Below are positions 7,209-16,278 of a stretch of 21,421 nt of DNA, in pieces. Below the pieces are notes generated by a model that saw only the letters and a list, made by a program, of their open reading frames with translations, ran no database searches and had not been told where the DNA came from. Made by a program: the position numbers and the translations under genes. The number at the start of each line of letters is the position of its first letter. Positions within the stretch are counted from its first letter, which is position 1. Source of the stretch: Candidatus Segatella violae (lineage in GTDB: Bacteria > Bacteroidota > Bacteroidia > Bacteroidales > Bacteroidaceae); the NCBI GenBank assembly GCA_002440225.1, contig DJSH01000085.1:49204-70624 (forward strand). Direction: 5' to 3'.

Positions 7209-8152
7209 AACGTGTGATAACCTAATAAATATAGCATTTTGAGTTTAAACGTGGTGATAAGCTTTTTATTGTGCAGCCTCCTTACATATTTGATGAGAAG
7301 CGGTTGCGGCTCGTATTGCCCTGATAGCTCGTATATGTCGAGGGAAATGTTGAGTATTTGGGTCATGAAGTCTTGTAGCTCGGATTGATAAGTTGACATC
7401 AAGCTATCGTCTTTCTTTAGACTCTCGACGATGTTTTCGAGAACTTTCATATGTCCCTCGCATAATTGTCTCAAGTCTTCTGGACGGGCATTGTTGGTGA
7501 TGCCTTGGGGATTCCATTCATAAAGGTATCTGCCCTTGTCGGTCATTCGGATGATGATGTTGCCTGCCTTGTTTCCCATGTCTGTCAATCCTATCAGATA
7601 GGGGAGAGTGAGTGCATCCTCAAAGATTTTCCCTTCGGGGAAGTGGATGGCGGCGAAGAGTTGTCGCTTGTATATCTTGTTGCAGGCGTAGGTGTGATGA
7701 TAAGCTCGCTCTCTGAGCCAATACGCTGCGGCGTCATTGTATTCACGAGGAGTGAAGGTGAGGAGTCTTTCCTTGGTGGAATGCCCTATTCGCTCAAGTA
7801 TGGGATATTCCAGGATGTCTGCATTGGGATGTAGGGTTAGTTCGTCCATCAAATCTTGCAAGGTGTTCTCGCTGATACTGTCATCGCTGTCCACAAACGT
7901 GATGTATTCGCCTTGCGCCATTTCCAAGCCTGCGTTGCGAGCGGCACTCAGTCCCTTGTTTTTCTGATGTTTCACCTTTATCTTTCCATCAATCTGTTTG
8001 AACTCATCACATATGAAGGCGCTCTTATCGTTTGATCCGTCGTCTATGAGTATCAGCTCATAGTCGGTGAACGATTGATTCAGAATGCTCTCGATGCAAC
8101 GTTTCAGGGTTTGTTCGGCGTTGTATATGGGAATGATGATGCTTAGTTTCAT
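7163..8152 (-). CDS. Family 2 glycosyltransferase
   Basis: A 329-residue GT-A enzyme, close to textbook GT2: LSIIIPIYNAEQTLKRCIES at the start, then YELILIDDGSNDKS, NKGLSAARNAGLEMAQGEY and FVDSDDSISENTL. The catalytic domain covers about residues 1-200; the rest is a helical C-terminal region with basic patches. No transmembrane helix is apparent, so it is likely a soluble or peripheral membrane enzyme. It lies 13 bp after the PorZ-like gene and overlaps the next GT2 gene by 46 bp. Donor and acceptor sugars cannot be inferred. Confidence 0.88.
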   Translation of the reverse strand: MKLSIIIPIYNAEQTLKRCIESILNQSFTDYELILIDDGSNDKSAFICDEFKQIDGKIKVKHQKNKGLSAARNAGLEMAQGEYITFVDSDDSISENTLQDLMDELTLHPNADILEYPILERIGHSTKERLLTFTPREYNDAAAYWLRERAYHHTYACNKIYKRQLFAAIHFPEGKIFEDALTLPYLIGLTDMGNKAGNIIIRMTDKGRYLYEWNPQGITNNARPEDLRQLCEGHMKVLENIVESLKKDDSLMSTYQSELQDFMTQILNISLDIYELSGQYEPQPLLIKYVRRLHNKKLITTFKLKMLYLLGYHTLCKINKLIHKIYRHH

Positions 8153-8165
8153 GCTCTGTTTGTCT

Positions 8166-10190
8166 TTATCTGATGATGGCTATCTTGCAGACGGTGCCCT
8201 TGTTGCCTTCACTGGTGGCGGTCTCTACCATATAGATGCCACTTGCCACTCGCTTGCCTTTCTGGTCGCAACCATCCCAGGTGTAGGTACCTCCATTGCT
8301 TCTGCCTTCATTGACCAGTGTGCCACTGGTGCCTGCTATCTTCACGTCGGCATCCATTGAGAGGCCTGTGATGGTGATGAGCCCGGTGTAGTCGGGAGTT
8401 ACGGGGTTGGGGTATGCCCACACATTGTCTTTGGTCATTTTTTCGTTTGGTCGGCTTGCATCACTCATGTAGGAGCAGAGTCCCTTATCTGTTCCGATGA
8501 ATACTTCGCCAGTAGTATTGTTGATGGCTAGCGATTCGATGGTATTGGATAGCAATGGGCTGTCGCTCACTGTGAAATGGTGTATCTGTGTGAGATTGTC
8601 ATTGCTAATGAGATAGATGCCATTGTTGCTGGTACCCAGCCATTTGCGGTTGGCTTCGTCGATGGCAATGCAGGTGATGTCTACACCACTCAGCAAGTAG
8701 TCGGCGTAGTTGGTGCCGTCGTTTCTTGGTACTTTCACTTGCGTGAGCGCAGGCTTGTCTTCTGAAAGCTCTTGTGGGGTGATGTAGAAAGGACCTTGGT
8801 CGGTACCTATCCACAGGTTGTGGTCTAGGTCTTCCTTGATACACCTTATATAATATAAGTTGATGTCGGTGCCGTCTTGATTGGTAAAAGGTTTCTTCAT
8901 CACCGATACCTCGTCGTTTTCTGGATGATAGCATACGATGGCGGGATTCTCGTGATTGTCGTTGACAAACCATATCTGCCCCTCGCTGTCTTTCATCATT
9001 CCTACCATGGCGGGAAGGCTGTAGCCGTTTGCCATCAACTCTGGATGGGGATGGGCGACAAGTTGGTTGTCTTTCATTTGGATGATTGAGTTGTGTTGTG
9101 CTTGACTGTTGAGCAGCCAGAGCGAGCCATTCTTGTCTGATAATAAGCTATGTACCAGCACATAGTTGTTATCTAGTATCTTGTCGCCATCTACGGCTCC
9201 CTCCAGGATGCTGTTGTCCTTATTATAATAATGTGTCAGCTTGCCATCGGTAAACTCATACAGTCCTGTTCTTCCTGAGGCGAAGATATGATTAGCATTG
9301 TTGACATCGGGTTCCACGCAGTTGATGTCTTGATACGAATAGCCTGTGATGGAGCGCAACTGGTCTTGCAGTATTTGCCAGTTGCCGTCTTTTAATATTT
9401 GTATGGTACCAGGGCGACTTACCGTGGAGATGCCTGAAAGGAAAGCTCCGCCACAGGTATATAGGCGATTGTTGGCAAACTTCATATACCAAAAATGGTT
9501 GTATTTAGGCCCTCCTGGGTTCAAGGTGCTTACCAATTGTTTGAGTTTGCTTTTGTCCTCAGCCTGTTTCTTCACGTACTCGCCTACACGGCTCCAGTTG
9601 CTTTTGTCGAGTAGATTGGTGGAGAGTAGGGCTCGATATTGTCCTCGCTGTAGGCTGTAGGCATAGATGTAGTTGTCTTTTATATCACACCAATCCACCT
9701 TGAATCCTAGGTTGTAGGTATCGCTTATCTCTGCCTTGCTCATATTAAGCTTTACAATGCCGAATCCGTTGCTCAGGTAAGCGTTGCTGCCATTTATATA
9801 GATGTCGTTCACGGTCTTGTCGCCTGTAGTCGAGGCAGAATAGTAGTCGGAGAGATTGAGTACCTCATAATTGGCTGTGTTCATGAGGTCGATATTATTG
9901 TTGTGATAGAGTATGAGCAGTCGTTTGGCACTTTTGCAGTAGGCGATGTGCTGGATGTCGCAATCGTTTAGATAGTCGGTCTTGCCGAAAGTCTGGATGC
10001 TTTGATCGTTCTTATTGTAGACGTAGAGGTTGTTGGAAGCCTGCACGAAGACGAGGTTTCCGGCTTGTTCCATCTCTTGCACGTCGTGATAAGCCATATA
10101 GGATTTCCAGTCGCCGATGGCAGCCGTTGCATGGAATGAGATGAACTGAAGTATCAGAAACGAGAGGACGAAGATGATTTTCTTGCTCAT
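8166..10190 (-). CDS. porZ: PorZ-like type IX secretion propeller protein
   Basis: A 674-residue secreted protein. Residues 1-23 are a signal peptide (MSKKIIFVLSFLILQFISFHATA), followed by IGDWKSYMAYHDV, which resembles the PorZ N-terminus. Residues of about 25-585 form beta-propeller repeats with blades ending in motifs such as LWIGTDQGPFYI, KWLGTSNNGIYLIS and VFIGTDKGLCSY. Residues 589-674 (from NVWAYPNPV) form a terminal Ig-like domain with TYTWDG and ASGIYMV motifs, like type IX cargo domains. In Porphyromonas gingivalis PorZ (somewhat longer, about 780 residues) is a cell-surface part of the attachment complex that binds A-LPS. The ATG overlaps the upstream GT2 stop (ATGA). The propeller-secretion family call is firm; exact orthology to PorZ is from memory. 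Confidence 0.78.
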   Translation of the reverse strand: MSKKIIFVLSFLILQFISFHATAAIGDWKSYMAYHDVQEMEQAGNLVFVQASNNLYVYNKNDQSIQTFGKTDYLNDCDIQHIAYCKSAKRLLILYHNNNIDLMNTANYEVLNLSDYYSASTTGDKTVNDIYINGSNAYLSNGFGIVKLNMSKAEISDTYNLGFKVDWCDIKDNYIYAYSLQRGQYRALLSTNLLDKSNWSRVGEYVKKQAEDKSKLKQLVSTLNPGGPKYNHFWYMKFANNRLYTCGGAFLSGISTVSRPGTIQILKDGNWQILQDQLRSITGYSYQDINCVEPDVNNANHIFASGRTGLYEFTDGKLTHYYNKDNSILEGAVDGDKILDNNYVLVHSLLSDKNGSLWLLNSQAQHNSIIQMKDNQLVAHPHPELMANGYSLPAMVGMMKDSEGQIWFVNDNHENPAIVCYHPENDEVSVMKKPFTNQDGTDINLYYIRCIKEDLDHNLWIGTDQGPFYITPQELSEDKPALTQVKVPRNDGTNYADYLLSGVDITCIAIDEANRKWLGTSNNGIYLISNDNLTQIHHFTVSDSPLLSNTIESLAINNTTGEVFIGTDKGLCSYMSDASRPNEKMTKDNVWAYPNPVTPDYTGLITITGLSMDADVKIAGTSGTLVNEGRSNGGTYTWDGCDQKGKRVASGIYMVETATSEGNKGTVCKIAIIR

Positions 10191-11077
10191 GAGTCTAAAT
10201 GAATAAAGTATAATAACTTATATATGTCAAACCAGAAGATGCTGGGCTTATTGCCTGTGAGTTTTGCCTTGATGGGCAGGCTGAGCCATGGAAATAATTT
10301 TTGGCACACAGGGTAAAGATGCAGCGATTTCAATTTATCTGCATAGGTGATAACTCTGGAATAACCTCGCAATTCATCCTTGAATAGTTGCAGCGAATGG
10401 AGACTTTCCTCGGTTTTGCTGATGAATGTCATGTTGCCCACAAAGTGTTCATAACCCAGTGGATTGTCTATGTGGGTGATGGTGATATGGTTGTCTTTCA
10501 GCGTTTTGCCAAACAAAACATCCTCATAACCATAGTGCTTGAATCGTTCATCCAGAGGGAATCGCTCGATGATGCTTCGCTTGATGAGGAAATTGGAGGT
10601 ATGGAAATCTCGGTATGGATGGGCTTGGCGCAGTTGATGGTCGCCGTTTTGAGGGCTACGACTTTCGAAGATGTAGCGCAAGTTGTGCTGCATCAGTTCT
10701 GGGTTGGGCTTGATTTGGTATCCGCCATATATCACGTCGTTCTCCTCGGTATGTTGATAAGTGGAGAGATACTGGGGATGGACGACGCTCATGTTGCAGT
10801 CGATGAAGAGCAACCAGGGATGCAAGGCATGCTTTGCCAAAAAGTTACGGATGGCAGCCCTTCCTACGTTTTTCTCTCGTTCGATGAAACGGCAGTAGGG
10901 CAACTCGCGTATGTGGCGGTTTTCGGCGATGGTGAATCGGTCGGTTGATCCATCGTCTGCCACCAGTATCTCGTATTCAAAGTTAGACAAAGATGCAGCC
11001 TGGGCTTGCAGTTTTTCTACAAGCCCTAGGCATACATGATTGTATGTAGGGATTAATATCGAAATTGTATTAATCAT
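10187..11077 (-). CDS. Family 2 glycosyltransferase
   Basis: A 296-residue GT2-type enzyme. It begins with ISILIPTYNHVCLGLVEKL, then YEILVADDGSTDRF, NVGRAAIRNFLA (the conserved G-x-A-x-x-R-N motif) and WLLFIDCNMSVVHP, where the metal-binding DxD reads DCN. Further on, HTSNFLIKRSIIERFPLDERFKHYGYEDVLFGKTL carries the GYED-type catalytic acid region common in this family (quoted for its key residues G, E and D only). It sits between rdgB (9-bp gap) and the PorZ-like gene (4-bp overlap), so it is part of the leuS array. The altered DxD (D-C-N) is worth noting but still allows metal binding. Confidence 0.85.
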   Translation of the reverse strand: MINTISILIPTYNHVCLGLVEKLQAQAASLSNFEYEILVADDGSTDRFTIAENRHIRELPYCRFIEREKNVGRAAIRNFLAKHALHPWLLFIDCNMSVVHPQYLSTYQHTEENDVIYGGYQIKPNPELMQHNLRYIFESRSPQNGDHQLRQAHPYRDFHTSNFLIKRSIIERFPLDERFKHYGYEDVLFGKTLKDNHITITHIDNPLGYEHFVGNMTFISKTEESLHSLQLFKDELRGYSRVITYADKLKSLHLYPVCQKLFPWLSLPIKAKLTGNKPSIFWFDIYKLLYFIHLDS

Positions 11078-11086
11078 GTGGGGTGT

Positions 11087-11716
11087 TTATCGGTTGAGTA
11101 TTGCTGGTTTCTGGTTGAGAAACTCAGCCAGTTTGGCTACGGCACGAGCTCTGTGGCTGATGCTGTTCTTGATTTCTTCGCCCAGCTCGGCGAAGCTCTT
11201 GTCATAGCCTTCGGGTATGAATATTGGGTCATAGCCGAAGCCTTCGGTGCCATGCTTCTCTGTGTCGATGGTGCCGTTCACGATGCCTTCGAACTGGTGT
11301 ATTTTCTTGATGCTGGTGCAGCCGCAAGGACAGATATCTTGCTTCTGAATCAAGCAGATGACGGTGCGGAAACGGGCCTTGCGGTTCTCATTGCCATCCA
11401 GCTCGCGCAGCAATTTCGCCATGTTTGCCTCGCTGTCGTGGTCGGTGCCCTCTGCGTAGCGGGCACTGTGTACGCCTGGGGCTCCATCCAGCGCCTCTAC
11501 TTCCAAGCCGGTATCGTCGGCGAAGCAACTCAAGTGGTAGTGGTCGTAGACATATTGTGCCTTTTGAAGGGCGTTCTCCTCCAGCGTTTCGCCAGTCTCG
11601 GGAATGTCCACATCGCATCCTATCTCCTTGAGCGAAACAATCTCAAACTTACTGCCCAGGATGTCTCTTATCTCCTGTAGCTTATGCTGGTTATTGGTTG
11701 CGAATACTATCTTCAT
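11087..11716 (-). CDS. rdgB: XTP/dITP diphosphatase (RdgB/HAM1 family)
   Basis: House-cleaning pyrophosphatase that hydrolyses XTP, dITP and ITP to monophosphates and so keeps deaminated purines out of DNA and RNA. The 209 residues are slightly longer than the usual 195-200. The signature opening is IVFATNNQHKLQEI. ETLEENALQKA, SCFADDTGLEVEALDGAPGVHSARYA (acidic pair Asp67-Asp68), EGFGYDPIF and SHRARA follow in the right order. The start is fixed by the ATNN motif and overlaps the upstream yitT-family gene by 26 bp, so the two are translationally coupled. Confidence 0.95.
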   Translation of the reverse strand: MKIVFATNNQHKLQEIRDILGSKFEIVSLKEIGCDVDIPETGETLEENALQKAQYVYDHYHLSCFADDTGLEVEALDGAPGVHSARYAEGTDHDSEANMAKLLRELDGNENRKARFRTVICLIQKQDICPCGCTSIKKIHQFEGIVNGTIDTEKHGTEGFGYDPIFIPEGYDKSFAELGEEIKNSISHRARAVAKLAEFLNQKPAILNR

Positions 11717-12668
11717 TTTGTATTTTCTTGATATCTTTCTCTTTGATTTTCACTTTCATCTCGTCGAATCCCTCGCCATATACACCGATGACGGAGCTTT
11801 GGCTCACGAAGGCGTTAGGGTCGATGATTTTCACGATACGGAAGATGTAGGTGCTCTCGTTTTTCTTGGCCAAGATACAGAGCACTTTCATCTCATTGCC
11901 CGTGTACCAGCCATGTCCATCCAAGATGGTAACGCCATGGTCCATCTGGGTACCGATGGCATTGGCTATCTCCTGATATTTCTTGCTGAATATCAAGAAC
12001 TGCACACTTTCCCGACGGGCATTCATCACATAGTCGAGCATCAAGTTCTCGATGACCATGGTGCAGAGACCAAATACCACCTTTCTTACGGCATCTATCG
12101 TCTCGAAGCCTGGCTTGTCGTTGAAAACAAAGAATGAACTGCCCACGATGAGGAAATCCACGAAGATGAGCACTCTTCCCAATGAGATGTTGTGATACTT
12201 GTTGACTACGGCTGCGATGATGTCGGTGCCGCCCGTACTACCATTGTGCAGAAAGACGATGGCGAGCGAAAGGCCTGTGCAACAGCATCCTATGACAAGC
12301 GACATGAAGTCTTGCCCTTTTCCCAATACCTGCGTCATCTCTCCATGCGGTCCTGTAGCCAGGTCTTGCGCCACGGCAAGGAATACGGAAAGCATGATGA
12401 TGGCATACACTGTCTTCACCATGAACTTGAAGCCCAATATCTTCAATGCCAAGGCGAGCAATGCCACGTTGATGACAAAGTAGGACAAGGAGATAGGGAT
12501 GTTGGTGCCGTAATAGATGACGGCAGCCAAACCGGTGACGCCTCCTGTCACAATCTGATAGGGAAGCAAGAATACCGTGAATCCGAACGTATACAATAAG
12601 AGACCAAGGGTTATGTAAAAATAATCCTTGATCTCGTTCTTTATATTTTGACTGATTGCTATTTGCAT
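11691..12668 (-). CDS. YitT family membrane protein (DUF161/DUF2179)
   Basis: A 325-residue inner-membrane protein of unknown function. The first 210 residues or so hold about five or six hydrophobic helices. Among them are YITLGLLLYTFGFTVFLLP and IPISLSYFVINVALLALAL, and the signature GSTGGTDIIAAVV follows. The rest is a soluble DUF2179 domain containing HGVTILDGHGWYTGNEMKVL and a highly charged tail. Length is slightly above the usual 280-300 because of that tail. It starts 7 bp after leuS and overlaps rdgB by 26 bp. Some relatives are called transporters, but I see nothing here that shows a substrate. Confidence 0.88.
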   Translation of the reverse strand: MQIAISQNIKNEIKDYFYITLGLLLYTFGFTVFLLPYQIVTGGVTGLAAVIYYGTNIPISLSYFVINVALLALALKILGFKFMVKTVYAIIMLSVFLAVAQDLATGPHGEMTQVLGKGQDFMSLVIGCCCTGLSLAIVFLHNGSTGGTDIIAAVVNKYHNISLGRVLIFVDFLIVGSSFFVFNDKPGFETIDAVRKVVFGLCTMVIENLMLDYVMNARRESVQFLIFSKKYQEIANAIGTQMDHGVTILDGHGWYTGNEMKVLCILAKKNESTYIFRIVKIIDPNAFVSQSSVIGVYGEGFDEMKVKIKEKDIKKIQNEDSIRNQ

Positions 12669-12675
12669 ATAATCA

Positions 12676-15534
12676 TTACTTTTTCAACACGACGTTGACA
12701 ATCTTCTTTGGCACGATAATTACCTTCAGCACGTTGAATCCTTCCAAGTACTTCTGGCTCTTCTCGTCTGCCAATACCTGCTTCTGGATTTCCTCGTTAG
12801 GGGTATCCACAGGGAAGGTCATCTGGAAGCGAGCCTTACCATTGAAGGAAATGGTGAGCTGCATGTCGTTCTCCTTCAGGTACTGCTCATCGTACTTAGG
12901 CCACTGTGCGTCGCAAACGCTGCCCTCTTCGCCAAGTGCTGCCCAGAGCTCTTCTGCGATGTGTGGAGCGAATGGAGCGATGAGGATGACGAGATCCTTC
13001 AAGAGTTCCTTGTTGTGGCACTTCTGCTGACCGAGTTCGTTCACGGCAATCATGAAGGCTGAGATAGAGGTGTTGTAAGAGAACTTCTCGATGTCCTCGG
13101 TCACCTTCTTGATGAGCTTGTGTACGCTCTTCAGACTCTCTGGCTTGGCTGCCTCGTCGGATGGCAAGAAGTTGTCGGTGCGGTTCTCGTAGAACAAGCC
13201 CCAGAACTTCTTCAAGAAACGGTGGCAACCGTCGATGCCGTTGGTATCCCAAGGCTTGCTTGCCTCCACAGGACCCAAGAACATCTCGTAGAGACGCAAG
13301 GTGTCGGCACCATACTTCTCGACAATCATATCTGGGTTCACCACGTTGAACATACTCTTACTCATCTTCTCGATAGCCCATCCGCAGATGTACTTGCCAT
13401 CCTCCAAGATGAACTCAGCGTTCTGGTACTCAGGGCGCCAAGCTTTGAATGCCTCGATGTCGAGCTGGTCGTTGCTTACGATGTTCACATCCACGTGGAT
13501 AGGGGTTACGTCGTAATCCTTCTTCAAGCCGCAGCTTACGAATACAGGAGCCTTGTCGTGGTCGTCGCTGTTGATGCGATATACGAAGTTAGAACGACCC
13601 TGGATCATACCCTGGTTCACCAACTTCTGGAATGGCTCTTCCTTGCAGCTTACGCCGAGGTCGAAGAGGAACTTGTTCCAGAAACGAGAGTAAATCAAGT
13701 GACCTGTGGCGTGCTCGCATCCACCTACGTAGAGGTCCACGTTCTGCCAGTACTCGTCTGCCTCCTTGCTTACGAGGGCATTGTCGTTGTGAGGGTCCAT
13801 ATAGCGGAGGTAGTAAGCAGAAGAACCTGCGAAACCTGGCATGGTGTTGAGCTCCAATGGGAACACGGTCTTGTTATCTACGAGACTCTTGTCAACCACC
13901 TGCTTCTTCTCAGCGTCCCAAGCCCACTTCTTGGCTCTGCCCAATGGTGGCTCGCCTGTCTCTGTTGGCTTATAGGTCTCAATCTCAGGCAATTCGAGTG
14001 GCAAGCACTCCTCTGGTACCATCTGTGGCATTCCGTCCTTGTAATATACAGGGAATGGCTCACCCCAGTAACGCTGGCGAGAGAAGATGGCGTCGCGAAG
14101 ACGATAGTTCACCTTCACACGACCGATACCCTTCTCGGTTACGAACTTCTTGGTCTTGGCGATAGCCTCTTTCACGGTCAAGCCGTTGAGAGAGAAACCG
14201 TCCAAGCCCTGCTTGCCAGCTACAGGTGAGTTGGTTACGATACCTTCCTTGGCATCGAAACTCTCCTCCGATACATCTGCACCCTCGATAAGAGGAATGA
14301 TAGGCAGGTTGAAGTGCTTGGCGAAAGCGTAGTCGCGGCTATCGTGAGCAGGTACAGCCATGATGGCACCTGTACCATAACCAGCCAATACATATTCTGA
14401 AATCCACACTGGGATTGCCTCTCCAGTGAATGGGTTGATGGCATAACTTCCTGAGAATACACCTGTTACGCTGTGGTTAGCCATACGGTCGAGCTCGGTG
14501 CGCTTCTTCACGTAGTCGAGATACTTCTCTACCTCTTCCTTCTGCTCGGCGGTAGTTACCTGCTGAACATACTCGCTCTCTGGAGCCAAGACCATGAAGG
14601 TAACACCAAACATAGTGTCGGCACGGGTGGTGAAGATGGTGAACTTCACGTCGCTGTCCTTCACGGAGAATACAACTTCAGTACCCTCTGAACGACCAAT
14701 CCAGTTCTTCTGAGTCTCCTTGATAGAGTCGCTCCACTGAATGGTCTCCAGCCCGTCGAGCAAACGCTGAGAGTAAGCGGAAGTACGCAAGCACCACTGC
14801 TGCATCTTCTTCTGGATGACAGGATAGCCACCACGCTCGCTCACGCCGTTCACTACCTCATCATTAGCCAATACTGTACCCAAGCCAGGGCACCAGTTTA
14901 CCATCGTCTCGCCGAGGTAGGCGATGCGGTAGTTCATCAATACCTGCTGTTTCTTCACGTCGTCGTAAGCCTTCCACTCTTCGGCAGTGAAGTCAAGTTG
15001 CTCGTTCTGAGCCACGTTGAGGTCGGCAGAACCCTTCTCCTCGAAGTGCTTGATGAGCTTCTCGATAGGCTGCGCCTTCTGGCAAGCGTTGCAGAAGAAG
15101 GAGTTGAACATCTTCAGGAAAGCCCACTGAGTCCAATGGTAATACTTAGGGTCGCAGGTGCGAACCTCGCGGTCCCAGTCGAAAGAGAAGCCAATCTTGT
15201 CGAGCTGCTCACGGTAGCGGTTGATGTTGGCAACGGTGGTTACCTCAGGGTGCTGACCGGTCTGGATGGCATACTGTTCGGCAGGCAATCCATAAGCATC
15301 GTATCCCATAGGGTTCAGTACGTTGTAACCATTCAAACGCTTGTAGCGAGCATAGATGTCGCTGGCGATGTAGCCCAGTGGGTGACCTACGTGCAATCCC
15401 GCTCCTGATGGATAAGGGAACATGTTGAGCACATAGTACTTCTTCTTGTTTTCATCCTCAGTCACCTTGTAGGTCTTGTTCTCGACCCATTTCTGGTGCC
15501 ATTTCTTCTCGATTTCTCTGAAGTTGTATTCCAT
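12676..15534 (-). CDS. leuS: Leucyl-tRNA synthetase
   Basis: Class I aminoacyl-tRNA synthetase that charges tRNA-Leu. The 952 residues are longer than the E. coli enzyme (860), as usual in Bacteroidetes. The HIGH-type motif is HVGH at residues 48-51 within PSGAGLHVGHPLGY. The KMSKS loop is at 723-727. The editing (CP1) domain carries TIFTTRADTMFGVTF (about residues 300-315) and a later GTGAIMAVPAHDSRDYAFA stretch. The C-terminal region ends with the basic tail NVVLKK. It is the first gene of the leftward array, with a strong promoter 110-140 bp upstream. Confidence 0.98.
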   Translation of the reverse strand: MEYNFREIEKKWHQKWVENKTYKVTEDENKKKYYVLNMFPYPSGAGLHVGHPLGYIASDIYARYKRLNGYNVLNPMGYDAYGLPAEQYAIQTGQHPEVTTVANINRYREQLDKIGFSFDWDREVRTCDPKYYHWTQWAFLKMFNSFFCNACQKAQPIEKLIKHFEEKGSADLNVAQNEQLDFTAEEWKAYDDVKKQQVLMNYRIAYLGETMVNWCPGLGTVLANDEVVNGVSERGGYPVIQKKMQQWCLRTSAYSQRLLDGLETIQWSDSIKETQKNWIGRSEGTEVVFSVKDSDVKFTIFTTRADTMFGVTFMVLAPESEYVQQVTTAEQKEEVEKYLDYVKKRTELDRMANHSVTGVFSGSYAINPFTGEAIPVWISEYVLAGYGTGAIMAVPAHDSRDYAFAKHFNLPIIPLIEGADVSEESFDAKEGIVTNSPVAGKQGLDGFSLNGLTVKEAIAKTKKFVTEKGIGRVKVNYRLRDAIFSRQRYWGEPFPVYYKDGMPQMVPEECLPLELPEIETYKPTETGEPPLGRAKKWAWDAEKKQVVDKSLVDNKTVFPLELNTMPGFAGSSAYYLRYMDPHNDNALVSKEADEYWQNVDLYVGGCEHATGHLIYSRFWNKFLFDLGVSCKEEPFQKLVNQGMIQGRSNFVYRINSDDHDKAPVFVSCGLKKDYDVTPIHVDVNIVSNDQLDIEAFKAWRPEYQNAEFILEDGKYICGWAIEKMSKSMFNVVNPDMIVEKYGADTLRLYEMFLGPVEASKPWDTNGIDGCHRFLKKFWGLFYENRTDNFLPSDEAAKPESLKSVHKLIKKVTEDIEKFSYNTSISAFMIAVNELGQQKCHNKELLKDLVILIAPFAPHIAEELWAALGEEGSVCDAQWPKYDEQYLKENDMQLTISFNGKARFQMTFPVDTPNEEIQKQVLADEKSQKYLEGFNVLKVIIVPKKIVNVVLKK

Positions 15535-15643
15535 TGTTTTATCTTGTTTATTTTGTTTTCTTTCTTGTCTTATCTTGTTATGAAATTTATCTTTTGCCGG
15601 GGCTTTTCCTTAAATATAATAAGGTATATTCCCATTCAAGGTG

Positions 15644-15674
15644 CAAAATTACATTTATTTTGTCACACTACAAA
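15644..15674 (-). promoter_or_regulatory. Promoter of the leuS-to-glycosyltransferase array
   Basis: On the minus strand TTTG (15674-15671) and TAATTTTG (15651-15644) are 19 bp apart. Both match the Bacteroidetes consensus exactly. The leader to leuS would be about 100 nt, A-rich on the transcript. This is one of the best promoters in the window and could drive all eight genes to 5120. Confidence 0.7.
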
Positions 15675-15680
15675 ATAAAT
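15653..15680. repeat. 11-bp inverted repeat over the leuS -33 element
   Basis: ATTTATTTTGT (15653-15663) and ACAAAATAAAT (15670-15680) are perfect inverses around the 6-bp loop CACACT. The right arm contains the -33 TTTG of the leuS promoter, so it could be an operator. It could also be a weak terminator for transcripts coming from the DUF6078-like gene; no clear U-run follows. Confidence 0.5.
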
Positions 15681-15706
15681 AAGGAGTTTTTTAGAGAAAC
15701 AAGCAT

Positions 15707-15727
15707 TTTGGGGGCGTATTTGGGGGC
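15707..15727. repeat. TTTGGGGGC direct repeat, 12-bp spacing
   Basis: Two identical copies of TTTGGGGGC at 15707-15715 and 15719-15727. They lie between the DUF6078-like stop and the leuS promoter, 12 bp apart (just over one helical turn), which fits a protein-binding site. Nothing else supports a function. Confidence 0.35.
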
Positions 15728-15764
15728 AAATCTTTGGCAGCCAGACTCCGCTCTTGCCCGATGC

Positions 15765-16196
15765 TTATTTCTCCACCAGCACCACTCGCTCCTCATAGCT
15801 GTCGAATCCGATGCTTGTGTTGGCACCGTTGCGCTCGAATATGGCGAGTAGCTCCTTTTGCATCTCGGGGTCGATGAGTATCTCGCCCTTCTTTGCCTTG
15901 TAGTATTGACGCTCGGCATAGGGCGTGCAGTGGGAGAAATAATGGGTGTTGCCCGAAGGCATGGTGTCGTACATGCGCTTGAACCCACGAGCCCAGAGCT
16001 GTTTTTCGGCCACGAGATGGTAGGGGCAATTGTTGCCGTCTAGCTTTAGAAGCTGTGGATTCAGAACGCTGAAAGTTGCTTTTTCGGCGAGGGCTTTCTG
16101 ATAGCCCGCATGGCGGGCGCATGTGTTGCTGCGAGAGCATGAAGCCATCGGACAGGTGGCTTCCTCTGAAATATACATTGTTTCGTTTTGACTCAT
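15765..16196 (-). CDS. Cys-rich N-terminal protein, DUF6078-like
   Basis: A 143-residue protein with no signal peptide or membrane helix. The N-terminus has closely spaced cysteines (CPMASCSRSNTCARH, residues 15-28), and more follow at NNCPYHL and HYFSHCTPYAERQYYKAK. Cys and His at such spacings could bind metal. I associate this pattern with DUF6078, a small Bacteroidetes family, but only from memory. It lies 315 bp downstream of vapE on the same strand. I found no Bacteroidetes-type promoter in that gap, so co-transcription with vapE is possible. Function unknown. Confidence 0.6.
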   Translation of the reverse strand: MSQNETMYISEEATCPMASCSRSNTCARHAGYQKALAEKATFSVLNPQLLKLDGNNCPYHLVAEKQLWARGFKRMYDTMPSGNTHYFSHCTPYAERQYYKAKKGEILIDPEMQKELLAIFERNGANTSIGFDSYEERVVLVEK

Positions 16197-16278
16197 AATG
16201 GGATTGATTTTTTTATGTTTATAGATGTTCTTTGATAATCTTCGGGGCGTAGTGCTCGTATCTGCTAAGCCTTGTTTA

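Noticed and set aside
13120..14229. 369-codon open frame antisense to leuS
   Set aside because: It lies entirely opposite a certain leuS gene and has no recognisable domain, so it is a product of codon bias on the other strand.
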